A DNA stretch of 64,000 nt, taken from contig NZ_JBNNTI010000020.1 of NCBI RefSeq assembly GCF_050278625.1, positions 9,330-73,329 on the forward strand. Direction: 5' to 3'. A program made the translations under genes and the position numbers. Of the stretch, positions 9,422 through 17,569 are shown piece after piece (within the stretch, counting starts at the first letter, position 1; each line of letters starts with the position of its first letter). The notes below the pieces were generated by a model. That model had not been told where the DNA came from. It saw only the letters and a program-made list of their open reading frames with translations, and did not search any database. The stretch is from Viridibacillus sp050278625 (lineage in GTDB: Bacteria > Bacillota > Bacilli > Bacillales_A > Planococcaceae).

Positions 9422-11455
9422 TTAACTTGAAAAATGATATGAATTTTTCCCTTTTATTTTTTTGGCAATATATAGTGCCTGATCAGCTTTATCTAGCAAT
9501 TCTTCTATTGAATGACCATCCTCAGGGAAAGAAGCAATCCCTATAGATGATGTTGGTGAAAAGTGTTGTTCGTGAATTGTCCAGCCGTCTTTTATTGTTT
9601 GCTGAATACGTTTGATCGTATTTTTTACTTGTTGCTTTCGAATGCATTGGTCTTTGGACATATTCGTTAAAACAACAACAAACTCGTCTCCACCAATTCG
9701 ACTAACTATATCTAGATCTCGTACACTGGCAACAAGCGCAAGACCAAAATTACGGATAAAATCATCCCCAACATCATGACCGAATTCATCATTGACCTTC
9801 TTAAACTCATCTCCATCTATATAGAGCAATGTTATAGCATAGTTAAAAACCGTCGCTTCTTTGACTAACTTAGTAAATTCCATCAATAAATAACGTCGAT
9901 TTGGTAGCAAGGTTAAGCTATCATGATAGGCCATAAAGCGCAGCTGATCTTCTCTTTTTTTACGATGAGTAATTTCCCTAGCAACAGATACATATTGGAA
10001 CACTTCGTCACGTTCTGCATCCTTTACTGCTGTAATATAGGTTTCAGTCCAAAAAGTTTCTCCATTTTTCGTTTTAATTTGTAAATCAATTTGTACGTCT
10101 CCCTCTTCTATGAGAGTTGATTTGAATTCACCTTTTAACAGCTCTTTACTATCATCAGACATCATATCAAAATAGAAACAGCCAAGTAGCTCGTCCTTTT
10201 CAAAGCCAAGTCGTTTTATATGATTCGGAGACACATAAATAATTATTCCATCATCGTTCGTAATGACAATCAAATCATTTGTATTTTCGGTAATTAGACG
10301 AAATGTCTTTTCAACATTACGTAGATTGGTCATCATAACTTTCTTATCAGATACGTCAAAGCAAACAGAAAGGAAACTCTCTATTTCTCCACTATTATCG
10401 AAAATAGGGACAATAGTAGTATCCATCCAATAACGATTGCCATATTTTGAATGATTGCAAATCTCTCCACGCCATATTTGACCATTTTGTAACGTTTTCC
10501 ACATTTCATCATAAAATGAAGAAGGATGAATGCGAGAATTTAATAGCATATTTGTATTTCCTATGAGATCCTCTGGTCTATATTGACTAGATTGTGCATA
10601 ACGTTCATTAACAAATTGAATGATACCATTTTTATCTGTAATACAAATATTTGCTGCTGAATTCAACGCACCTTTATAACTATTTAGCACTTGATTTACG
10701 TGACGTAAATCTTCTTTTAACTGGATATTTTTTGTCAATTCTAACCATTGAATATAAATTGCTACAACTTGTTTATTTGTAGAGATTGGCGAAAAACTGA
10801 CAAGAAATTTACTCTCATTGCCATCCGCTTTTTTATGTGTATACAAAACGGACGACTGCCCTCTTCCATTTAATGCATCTTGAAGATGCTCTGCAAACGA
10901 TACACGATCTTCTGGTGAAACAAGCTCAAAGTCAAAAAATAGCCTCCCTTTCCAGTCTCCAATCTTGCAGTTAAAGTACTGCTCAAATTTCGGATTACCA
11001 TCAAAAAAGGTTAAATCATTGGCTAATACAATTGTCGGATCCATTTTCATGTCAAAAAGTGATTGTAGAAATAAGTTTTTTTCCTCCATCACTTTTTGCT
11101 GTGAAATTTCTTTCGTAATGGCAAGAATATATTGCTTCTCGTCATAGGAAATTGGTGTAACTGTCGTCTCATTAGTGCGCTCAGTATCTGAAAATAAATA
11201 GAAATCTCTATAGTGTAGAATCTCCTGTTTCTCGATGGATTCATTGTAATATTTGACTATAATCTCAACGATTTCTGTTTCTAAACCAGCAAATAAACTT
11301 TTTCCTATTGGCGACTCGTCAAAAACCTCTTCAGCAGCACGATTTATATATACGTATAGATATTCACCATCAACTTTTTCCATAAAAAAAACAAAATCTA
11401 AACAATTTTGATAAAGCCCATCAAACTGCTCTTTAGTAATCAGATTACCACTCAA
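9422..11455 (-). CDS. Multi-PAS diguanylate cyclase (GGDEF)
   Basis: A protein of about 677 residues with three to four PAS/PAC-type sensor repeats (visible at roughly 10-110, 135-245, 265-370 and 385-500, the last two ending in the VCFDVSDKK and VSVAREITHRKK linkers) followed by a GGDEF domain from about 510. The active motif RIGGDEF is intact, and RxxD (RDLD) stands five residues before it, so product inhibition by c-di-GMP is expected. There is no EAL domain or membrane segment, so it is a soluble cyclase sensing an intracellular cue. GTG at 11464 touches the AGAGG ribosome site, so I prefer TTG at 11455, eight bases from it. Confidence 0.92.
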   Translation of the reverse strand: MSGNLITKEQFDGLYQNCLDFVFFMEKVDGEYLYVYINRAAEEVFDESPIGKSLFAGLETEIVEIIVKYYNESIEKQEILHYRDFYLFSDTERTNETTVTPISYDEKQYILAITKEISQQKVMEEKNLFLQSLFDMKMDPTIVLANDLTFFDGNPKFEQYFNCKIGDWKGRLFFDFELVSPEDRVSFAEHLQDALNGRGQSSVLYTHKKADGNESKFLVSFSPISTNKQVVAIYIQWLELTKNIQLKEDLRHVNQVLNSYKGALNSAANICITDKNGIIQFVNERYAQSSQYRPEDLIGNTNMLLNSRIHPSSFYDEMWKTLQNGQIWRGEICNHSKYGNRYWMDTTIVPIFDNSGEIESFLSVCFDVSDKKVMMTNLRNVEKTFRLITENTNDLIVITNDDGIIIYVSPNHIKRLGFEKDELLGCFYFDMMSDDSKELLKGEFKSTLIEEGDVQIDLQIKTKNGETFWTETYITAVKDAERDEVFQYVSVAREITHRKKREDQLRFMAYHDSLTLLPNRRYLLMEFTKLVKEATVFNYAITLLYIDGDEFKKVNDEFGHDVGDDFIRNFGLALVASVRDLDIVSRIGGDEFVVVLTNMSKDQCIRKQQVKNTIKRIQQTIKDGWTIHEQHFSPTSSIGIASFPEDGHSIEELLDKADQALYIAKKIKGKNSYHFSS

Positions 11456-11468
11456 TATTGCCACCTCT

Positions 11469-12437
11469 TCAAGAAGTTAAATAAATAGACGCTGTTTTAG
11501 TCTCTGCATAAGTAATTAGTGTTTTATAACCTTTTTGCTCGTCTGTTTCTTTAACAGATTGCCACAACCATTCATTTTCGTTGGTTAACTCTAATTCAGC
11601 TAAGAAAGTTGCATTACCAATTAGTTTTAAAACATATTGCCCTTCATTATGTTTTACATGACATTGAACAAAACCACCAGGGTTATAGACTGTTACTTTA
11701 CCTGTTGAAACTACTCCCTCTATAGAAGAGACCAATGCAGATGCTGTCATCGCAGTGCCACAAGCGTTAGTAAACCCTACGCCACGTTCATATGTACGGA
11801 CGTAAATAGAATCCTCATCCATAGGATACACATAGCTCACATTTACACCGTCTGGACAATATTCATTATCCCCATTTAATTTGCTAGATAATCTTTCTTG
11901 ATGATGCGAATTGGCTATTTTATCTGAATGTACAATTCCGATTAAATGTGGGTTAGGAACTGAAACAGCTGTAAATGAAATATCATCTGCAAATTCCTTT
12001 ATTACTTCATTGCAAATTTGTTGTTTGTTTTTGTAAAACATCGGTAAAGATGCAAGTTCAAACGATACTGGAGAAATTTCAACAGAATATGTTGGAATCT
12101 CATCGAAAATCGAAGCTTCTTTCTGTACCTTCAGGACTACTTTCATTGTTTCAATAAGTGCCTCTGAAACATTATATTTTTCACAAATATATCGAGCAAC
12201 GCAACGTAAACCGTTGCCACACATAGATGCCTCAGATCCGTCAGCATTGATGACGCGCATTTTAGCAAGCCCTTTTTTAGATGGAGCAATAAGTAGTAGA
12301 CCATCAGCCCCTCCTAGATTACCTTTTTGACAAAGCCAAACGCCAAGTCTAGACCAATCCATACATTTTTCATCAGTTGTTTCATATATATAAAAGGTAT
12401 TGCCTGAACCATGGACCTTATGTAAATGCATTGTCAT
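11469..12437 (-). CDS. dapF: Diaminopimelate epimerase
   Basis: A 322-residue enzyme converting LL- to meso-diaminopimelate for lysine and peptidoglycan synthesis. The two catalytic cysteines are visible: Cys73 in ASMCGNGLRC and Cys226 in FTNACGTAMTAS, with the substrate-binding HGSGNTF near the N-terminus. It is some 40 residues longer than the enterobacterial enzyme, as is common in this group. The second ATG (12437) is chosen because GGGGGG is then at a suitable distance; the first ATG (12443) abuts it. It starts the minus-strand group that continues with the diguanylate cyclase 14 bases downstream, though co-transcription is only inferred. Confidence 0.95.
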   Translation of the reverse strand: MTMHLHKVHGSGNTFYIYETTDEKCMDWSRLGVWLCQKGNLGGADGLLLIAPSKKGLAKMRVINADGSEASMCGNGLRCVARYICEKYNVSEALIETMKVVLKVQKEASIFDEIPTYSVEISPVSFELASLPMFYKNKQQICNEVIKEFADDISFTAVSVPNPHLIGIVHSDKIANSHHQERLSSKLNGDNEYCPDGVNVSYVYPMDEDSIYVRTYERGVGFTNACGTAMTASALVSSIEGVVSTGKVTVYNPGGFVQCHVKHNEGQYVLKLIGNATFLAELELTNENEWLWQSVKETDEQKGYKTLITYAETKTASIYLTS

Positions 12438-12554
12438 ATACATCCCCCCGTATTATCTATTTATATCATAATTCTATTTTATCAAGCATACAACTGTATA
12501 TGTTCCAATTAAGGGATGTAAATATTACAAATTTATTTTTTAATGTTTTTTTCT

Positions 12555-12582
12555 TTGCAAAACAGGGAAAACTTAGTATAGT
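12555..12582 (+). promoter_or_regulatory. Promoter for the acetyltransferase leader transcript
   Basis: TTGCAA (12555-12560), 16-base spacer, TATAGT (12577-12582). Transcription from about 12590 would give an untranslated leader of about 200 bases before the TTG start at 12792. Confidence 0.6.
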
Positions 12583-12632
12583 TAAATTGCAAAATAATTT
12601 CATAAAATGATTCCTATTTTTTATAGAGTCAA

Positions 12633-12702
12633 TATAGGGAAGGCAAATGGTGCGCCACCAGTAGTCATGCTGGTTCTAGTGGGTTCGATTCCCACCCCGA
12701 AA
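12633..12702 (+). ncRNA. tRNA-like (pseudo-tRNA) element in a 5' leader
   Basis: This 70-base stretch can be drawn as a cloverleaf. It has a perfect T arm (GTGGG, TTCGATT, CCCAC at 12679-12695), a 5-base variable region, an anticodon-type arm CCAGT/GCTGG with a 6-base loop containing TCAT (12658-12673), and a D-type arm GGC...GCC with AAATGGT in the loop (12642-12656). The acceptor stem pairs only 5 of 7. It is therefore not a standard tRNA gene: the anticodon loop is one base short and the acceptor is poor. It could be a decayed tRNA or a tRNA mimic used for regulation. Confidence 0.4.
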
Positions 12703-12739
12703 TTTTTTATGCAACATTATATGAAAAATTTCGAGGGGG
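12695..12739 (+). promoter_or_regulatory. Long leader hairpin before the acetyltransferase gene
   Basis: CCCCGAAATTTTT (12695-12707) pairs with AAAAATTTCGAGGGG (12724-12738) with one bulged A and a 16-base loop. It overlaps the 3' end of the tRNA-like fold, so the two structures are mutually exclusive, as in attenuators. No T-run follows the second arm. Confidence 0.5.
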
Positions 12740-12791
12740 CTAGGACCTGCCATTAATTTGGATGTTCACCCCCGTAAAGGAGGCGTTTCGC

Positions 12792-13340
12792 TTGATTAAG
12801 CGACGTGAATTACACGAATGTAACGATCTTTATGAGTTACTAAAACACCCATCTGTCTTCCCTTTTGTGCGTCAGAAAGCTAAGAGTGCCGATGAGTACT
12901 GGTTTTTGACTAACCAACTAATGGAAGACGAGGTAAACGGTAACGCCGTTTCCCGTACGATAACCGATGACTGGGGACAACCCATCGGCACAATTACCGT
13001 CTATGATGTGCAAGATGGCGCTGGCTTTTTAGGCACGTGGATTGGTACCCCACACCAAGGTAAGGGATATAATCAGAAAGCAAAAGAACTTTTCTTGCAC
13101 GAACTGTTCTTTGAACTAGATTTCCATACCGTTTTCTTGCGCATTCGCACTGAAAACACCAAATCCCTTCGTGCGGCCGAAAAAATTGGATATATCATGG
13201 ATGCCAAAGAAAGCCACCCATCCCTGTACGAGCAAATCAACCAAGGTGACAAGCACTTCGAATTAATGAAAATTCAAAAAGACTTCTTTTATTTATATAC
13301 AGCTAGTCAGAACACAGAAGAAGAAGAACAAGCAATGTAA
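12792..13340 (+). CDS. GNAT acetyltransferase (RimJ/RimL type)
   Basis: A 182-residue acetyltransferase of the RimJ/RimL-like group: N-terminal LIKRRELHECNDLYELLKHP, central DWGQPIGTITVYDV, the acetyl-CoA loop region GTWIGTPHQGKGYNQKAKELF and the C-terminal RIRTENTKSLRAAEKIGYIMD. The open frame extends upstream to ATG 12762, but AAAGGAGG at 12776-12783 lies inside that extension and eight bases before TTG 12792, so TTG is the better start. The acyl acceptor is unknown. The gene stands alone, with a structured leader before it and a tandem repeat array immediately after it; a terminator follows at 13911. Confidence 0.85.
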   Translation: MIKRRELHECNDLYELLKHPSVFPFVRQKAKSADEYWFLTNQLMEDEVNGNAVSRTITDDWGQPIGTITVYDVQDGAGFLGTWIGTPHQGKGYNQKAKELFLHELFFELDFHTVFLRIRTENTKSLRAAEKIGYIMDAKESHPSLYEQINQGDKHFELMKIQKDFFYLYTASQNTEEEEQAM

Positions 13341-13829
13341 ACTTAAATGCTGAAGGCGCTCGTTCAGCTGTGAGGACGTTGGAAGGCGGAAGCCAAAGTC
13401 GTTCTTTGACTTTGAGCGCCCGACTGAAACGACCCGATCAGATAGCGCCTGAAGCTGGATATACTTAAATGCTGAAGGCGCTCATTCAGCTGTGAGGGCG
13501 TTGGAAGGCGGAAGCCAAAGTCGTTCTTTGACTTTGAGCGCCCGACTGAAACGACCCGAGCAGCTAGCGCCTGAAGCTGGATAAACTTAAATGCTGAAGG
13601 CGCTCGTATAGACTTGACTGGCGTTGGAGGGCTCGAACACAAGACGCTTTTTGTCTTGTGCCGAGAGACCGAAACGATCTGAGAGTCTAGCGCCTGAAGC
13701 TGGATATACTTAAATGCTTCAGGCGCTCGTTCAGCTGTGAGGGCGTTGGAAGGCGGAAGCCAAAGTCGTTCTTTGACTTTGAGCGCCCGACTGAAACGAC
13801 CCGATCAGATAGCGCCTGAAGCTGGATAT
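13341..13829. repeat. Four tandem copies of a 122-bp hairpin-forming repeat
   Basis: Units start at ACTTAAATGCT: 13341-13462, 13463-13584, 13585-13707 and 13708-13829 (122, 122, 123, 122 bp), GC-rich against the AT-rich surroundings. Each unit is bounded by GGCGCT near its start and AGCGCC near its end and contains an inner stem: CAAAGTC...GACTTTG in units 1, 2 and 4. In unit 3 the inner stem is CACAAGAC...GTCTTGTG and the outer helix has AGACT/AGTCT instead of AGCTG/CAGCT, so both arms changed together. The minus-strand frame running through the array is a by-product. Confidence 0.9.
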
Positions 13830-13910
13830 CTGATTAAAGCTGAACACATCCTTTCAAAGAAAGATGGTCTATTTTTGCCAAATCCATTGCACCTATATCG
13901 CTTGTATTAA

Positions 13911-13944
13911 AAGAAGCCTTCATTATAATGAAAGCTTCTTTTTT
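13911..13944 (+). terminator. Terminator after the repeat array
   Basis: AAGAAGCCTTCATT and AATGAAAGCTTCTT form a stem with one mismatch, followed by TTTTTT. It is the first good plus-strand terminator after the acetyltransferase gene, so the repeat array is probably transcribed as part of that mRNA. Confidence 0.8.
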
Positions 13945-14003
13945 AATTCTTCGAAAAGATCATCTTCTATCTAACTTACAAATAGCCTCATAACTCTATA
14001 AAA

Positions 14004-14044
14004 AAGAAGGACATTATATATTAAAGATAGATAATGTCCTTCTT
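14004..14044 (-). terminator. Terminator of murG
   Basis: AAGAAGGACATTAT pairs perfectly with ATAATGTCCTTCTT, and the minus strand then reads TTTTTT. Confidence 0.85.
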
Positions 14045-14075
14045 ATATAGCTCCCTCATTTAGAGGTAGATTATT

Positions 14076-15152
14076 TTATTTGGCATGATTTAGTATCAAA
14101 TCTACCATTTCATCTGGTGTTTTAGGAGATTCAGTTTCACGCATTTGCTTGATTAAGCCTTCTTTATGTTGTTCTAAGCTAAGTAAAGCGTCCATAAATG
14201 TTTTGTTGGTTAAATCATCTTCTTGTAGTACTTCTGCTAAACCTTGTTCAGAAAATAGTTTAGCATTCAGAATTTGATCACCACGTGATTTTTGTAGAGA
14301 TAACGGAATGAGTAGCATTGGTTTTTCTAAAGCTAAGAACTCAAAAATAGAGTTTGAACCTGCTCTTGATACGATTAAATCCGAAGCGTGTAATAAATCT
14401 GGCAGTTCTGTCGTTACATATTCAAACTGCTTGTAACCAGGCATATTCACTAGAGCTTTATCTATATGCCCTTTTCCGCAAAGATGAATAATATTGTGCT
14501 TTTCTAAAAGTTGCACAATGTTAGCGCGTACTGCATCGTTAATAAATTTCGAACCTTGGCTACCGCCCATAATTAGGATTACTTCTTTTTTTTCTTTAAA
14601 TCCACAGAATGCTAAGCCTGTTGCTTTACGACCTTCAAATAAAGCAGGGCGTATAATTGAGCCCGTACAAGATGCTTTATCAGCTGGTAAATGCTTAAGC
14701 GTTTGTTTAAATACAGTGAAAATATGCGAAGCAAATGGTAATGATAATTTATTAGCAAGACCTGGTGTAACATCAGATTCATGTGCAATTACTCGAACAC
14801 CAGCCATTTTTGCTGCCATAACAACAGGTACTGATACAAAGCCACCCTTAGAAAAAATCGCTACCGGTTTTAATTTACGAATAATTGTTAATGCTTGTGC
14901 AACTCCCGCTAAAACTCTGAATGGATCTGTAAAATTTTTCATAGAAAAATAACGTCTAAATTTACCGCTTGAAATTGCATGATATTGGAGGTCAGGGAAT
15001 GCCTGGCCAATAATCTCTTTTTCAATACCCTCTTTCGAGCCAATATAGTGTACCTCATAGCCTTTTTTTATGAAAGATGGTATTATAGCCTGATTGAGTG
15101 AAACGTGACCAGCTGTACCCCCACCAGTTAATATTATTGTTTGGTTCTTCAT
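14076..15152 (-). CDS. murG: MurG-type UDP-GlcNAc transferase (lipid II synthesis)
   Basis: A 358-residue GT28-family glycosyltransferase that adds GlcNAc to lipid I on the cytoplasmic membrane face. The N-terminal glycine loop TGGGTAGHVSLNQA, the second loop FSKGGFVSVPVV (about 100), HESDVTPGLANKL (about 125), the C-terminal domain start LIMGGSQGSKFIN (about 195) and SRAGSNSIFEFLALEKPMLLIPL (about 265) are all typical. It resembles the variant found outside the dcw cluster in Bacillus cereus-type genomes more than the cluster copy. It is a lone gene with AGGAG before the ATG and its own terminator. Confidence 0.93.
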   Translation of the reverse strand: MKNQTIILTGGGTAGHVSLNQAIIPSFIKKGYEVHYIGSKEGIEKEIIGQAFPDLQYHAISSGKFRRYFSMKNFTDPFRVLAGVAQALTIIRKLKPVAIFSKGGFVSVPVVMAAKMAGVRVIAHESDVTPGLANKLSLPFASHIFTVFKQTLKHLPADKASCTGSIIRPALFEGRKATGLAFCGFKEKKEVILIMGGSQGSKFINDAVRANIVQLLEKHNIIHLCGKGHIDKALVNMPGYKQFEYVTTELPDLLHASDLIVSRAGSNSIFEFLALEKPMLLIPLSLQKSRGDQILNAKLFSEQGLAEVLQEDDLTNKTFMDALLSLEQHKEGLIKQMRETESPKTPDEMVDLILNHAK

Positions 15153-15275
15153 TATTATTCTCCTATTCTGCTAGAACAATGTATGAACTGCTTTGGATTT
15201 ATTAGAACAGCTACTTATTTTACTATACGAAATTACAATAGAAAAGATGTCAATTAATACTTGGAGGCGAATTAT

Positions 15276-16640
15276 ATGCATGAAACATCTACGATAAGAG
15301 CGAAATGGACAGTCATGCTGAAAATTGTGTTCCCCATCTTAATCACCCAAATTGCTTTATATCTGATGTCGTTCTTCGATGTCTTAATGTCAAGTAAATA
15401 TAGTACCGCTGACTTAGCAGGTGTTTCCATTGGTTCTTCGATTTGGTTGCCTGTTTATACAGGTTTATCAGGGATTCTTTTATCCATAACACCTATTGTA
15501 GCACAATTTGTCGGTGCTAAAAGGCAGAAAGAAGCGACATTTTCAGTCCAACAGGGTTTTTATGTAGCAATTGTATTAGCAATTATGATTTTCGGACTAT
15601 TAATGGCGGGCATTAATCCCTTATTAAACGCAATGACTTTAGAGCCTGAAGTACAACGCGTTGCACATGATTATTTGATTGCTATGAGTTTTGGCTTAAT
15701 TCCGTTATTTGTTTATAGTGTACTACGATGTTTTATCGATGCTCTAGGAAAAACTAGAATATCAATGTTCATCACTTTACTAGCTACTCCTGTTAACATT
15801 TTCTTTAACTACTTATTAATATTCGGTAAATTTGGCTTTCCAGAACTTGGTGGCATTGGTTCTGGGGTTGCTTCAGCCGTAACTTACTGGATCATTTGTA
15901 TTGTGGCTATTTTAATTACGCTGAAAGGCCAACCATTTAAAGCCTTTCAATTGTATGCTAGTTGGCCAAAAGTCCATTTTGCAAAATGGCTCGAAATTTG
16001 CAAGATCGGCGTACCTATTGGTCTATCTATTTTTGCCGAAACAAGCATATTCTCAGTTGTGGCAATAATGATGAGTAATTATAGTACTGCTGTTATTGGC
16101 GCGCATCAAATTGCTATGAATTTTGCAAGTCTTGCATATATGATACCTTTAAGTATAGCTATGGGTGCAACTATTCTTGTTGGATTTGAAGTCGGTGCTA
16201 AACGTTTTAAAGATGCACGTATATATAGCTATCTATCTGTATTAACTGCCGTTATTTTCAGTTTCCTTTCCGCTACTATTTTAATCATTTTCAGGGAACA
16301 AATAGCGAGTGTATATTCAACAGATCCACAAGTAATCGCTCTAGCTACTCAGTTTTTAATCTATGCAGCTTTCTTTCAGTTATCTGATGCCATTCAAGCA
16401 CCGGTACAAGGCGCTTTACGTGGATATAAGGATGTAACGATTACTTTTATAATGGCGATGATATCATATTGGGTAATTGGATTACCTCTTGGATATGTTG
16501 TTGCAAATTATTCAGATTTAGGTCCATTTGGTTACTGGATTGGTCTTATTAGCGGACTTACAGCTGGTGCAGTTACCTTAAGCTTCCGTCTCATTATTGT
16601 TCAGAAAAAAGAGTCACAAGAAAACGCCTCTATTGCTTAA
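15276..16640 (+). CDS. MATE family efflux transporter
   Basis: A 454-residue membrane protein with about twelve hydrophobic helices in two homologous halves, as in NorM-type MATE antiporters that export drugs or metabolites using Na+ or H+. Landmarks are FPILITQIALYLMSFFDVLM near the start and the second-half counterpart GVPIGLSIFAETSIFSVVAI near residue 250, plus RCFIDALGKTRISM. GGAGG lies before the ATG at 15276; the in-frame TTG at 15261 overlaps that ribosome site and is rejected. It is transcribed alone and divergently from murG. The substrate is not predictable. Confidence 0.92.
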   Translation: MHETSTIRAKWTVMLKIVFPILITQIALYLMSFFDVLMSSKYSTADLAGVSIGSSIWLPVYTGLSGILLSITPIVAQFVGAKRQKEATFSVQQGFYVAIVLAIMIFGLLMAGINPLLNAMTLEPEVQRVAHDYLIAMSFGLIPLFVYSVLRCFIDALGKTRISMFITLLATPVNIFFNYLLIFGKFGFPELGGIGSGVASAVTYWIICIVAILITLKGQPFKAFQLYASWPKVHFAKWLEICKIGVPIGLSIFAETSIFSVVAIMMSNYSTAVIGAHQIAMNFASLAYMIPLSIAMGATILVGFEVGAKRFKDARIYSYLSVLTAVIFSFLSATILIIFREQIASVYSTDPQVIALATQFLIYAAFFQLSDAIQAPVQGALRGYKDVTITFIMAMISYWVIGLPLGYVVANYSDLGPFGYWIGLISGLTAGAVTLSFRLIIVQKKESQENASIA

Positions 16641-16699
16641 TAGAGGTCTCAGACTGTAGACAAACTCGAAGAAATCCGGGTTTCTCTACAGTCTTTTTT
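16627..16699 (+). terminator. Double hairpin terminator of the MATE gene
   Basis: CCTCTATT/AATAGAGG (16627-16646) spans the stop codon. A second stem, GACTGTAGA with TCTACAGTC (16652-16693), is followed by TTTTTTATTTT. The second hairpin belongs to a dispersed family: an inverted copy lies at about 21935-21990. Confidence 0.85.
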
Positions 16700-16711
16700 A
16701 TTTTAAATATA

Positions 16712-17480
16712 AATAAATAGGACCGTTGATTTCCACTACGGTGGATGCTTTCCGCGGGCGGACGCCAACCCGCTTCGTCGCTACGCTCCTGTAGGGTCTT
16801 GGACTGTCTCGCTTTTCCCGCTGGAATCACCACCTACTCTACAATCAACTACACATGTAATATAAACAAATACATAAGACGCTGATTTCCACTACGGTGG
16901 ACGCTTTCCGCGGGCGGGCGCCAAGTCGCTTCGTCGCTACGCTCCTGCAGGGTCTTGGACTTTCTTGCTTTTCCCGCTGGAGTCACCACCTACGCTACAA
17001 TCAACTACACATGTAATATAAACAAATACATAAGACGCTGATTTCCACTACGGTGGATGCTTTCCGCGGATGGATGCCAAGCCGCTTCGTCGCTACGCTC
17101 CTGTAGGGTCTTGGACTTTCTCGCTTTTCCCGCTGGAGTCACCACCTACGCTACAATCAACTACACATGTAATATAAATAAATACATAAGACGCTGATTT
17201 CCACTACGGTGGATGCTTTCCGCGGACGGATGCCAAGCCGCTTCGTCGCTACGCTCCTGTAGGGTCTTGGACTGTCTTGCTTTTCCCGCTGGAGTCATCA
17301 CCTACGCTACAATCAACTACACATGTAATATAAACAAATACATAAGACGCTGATTTCCACTATGGTGGATGCTTTCCGCGGACGGATGCCAAGCCGCTTC
17401 ATCGCTACGCTCCTGCAGGGTCTTGGACTTTCTCGCTTTTCCCCTGGAGTCACCACCTACGCTACAATCAACTACACACT
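16712..17480. repeat. Five tandem copies of a 156-bp Bacillaceae-type repeat
   Basis: GATTTCCACTACGG occurs at 16728, 16884, 17040, 17196 and (one change) 17352, exactly 156 bases apart. Each unit holds a GC-rich core (CTTTCCGCGG ... CTTCGTCGCTACGCTCCTG) and an AT-rich tail ending ACATGTAATATAAACAAATA. The core is the kind of intergenic repeat widespread in Bacillaceae and related genomes. The minus-strand frames that pass through (GKARKSKTLQERSDEA) are repeat-derived and not genes. Units are about 95 percent alike by eye, so the expansion is recent. Confidence 0.92.
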
Positions 17481-17526
17481 TGGAAACTTTACTTGAATTC
17501 AATCGACCTTCTAAAGTTAAGAATGA

Positions 17527-17556
17527 AAAAACCAGCTCTCAAAATTGAGAACTGGC
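17527..17556 (-). terminator. Terminator of the CAP-domain gene
   Basis: CCAG and CTCAA pair with TTGAG and CTGG, and the minus strand continues with TTTTTTC. Confidence 0.75.
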
Positions 17557-17569
17557 TTATTAAACACTA

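Noticed and set aside
12633..12702. A functional tRNA gene
   Set aside because: The anticodon loop is one base short and the acceptor stem pairs only 5 of 7, so I list it only as tRNA-like.
12762..12791. Upstream ATG start for the acetyltransferase
   Set aside because: The strong AAAGGAGG lies inside this extension and fits TTG 12792.
13364..13642. 92-codon minus-strand ORF in the 122-bp repeat array
   Set aside because: Its sequence is itself repetitive and follows the repeat period; it is a by-product of the array.
13341..17480. Possible CRISPR arrays
   Set aside because: Both arrays are tandem repeats without unique spacers, with units far longer than CRISPR repeats, and no cas genes are present.
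16630..17502. Minus-strand ORFs containing GKARKSKTLQERSDEA
   Set aside because: They derive from the 156-bp intergenic repeat and begin without RBSs; frames of this type are commonly mis-annotated.
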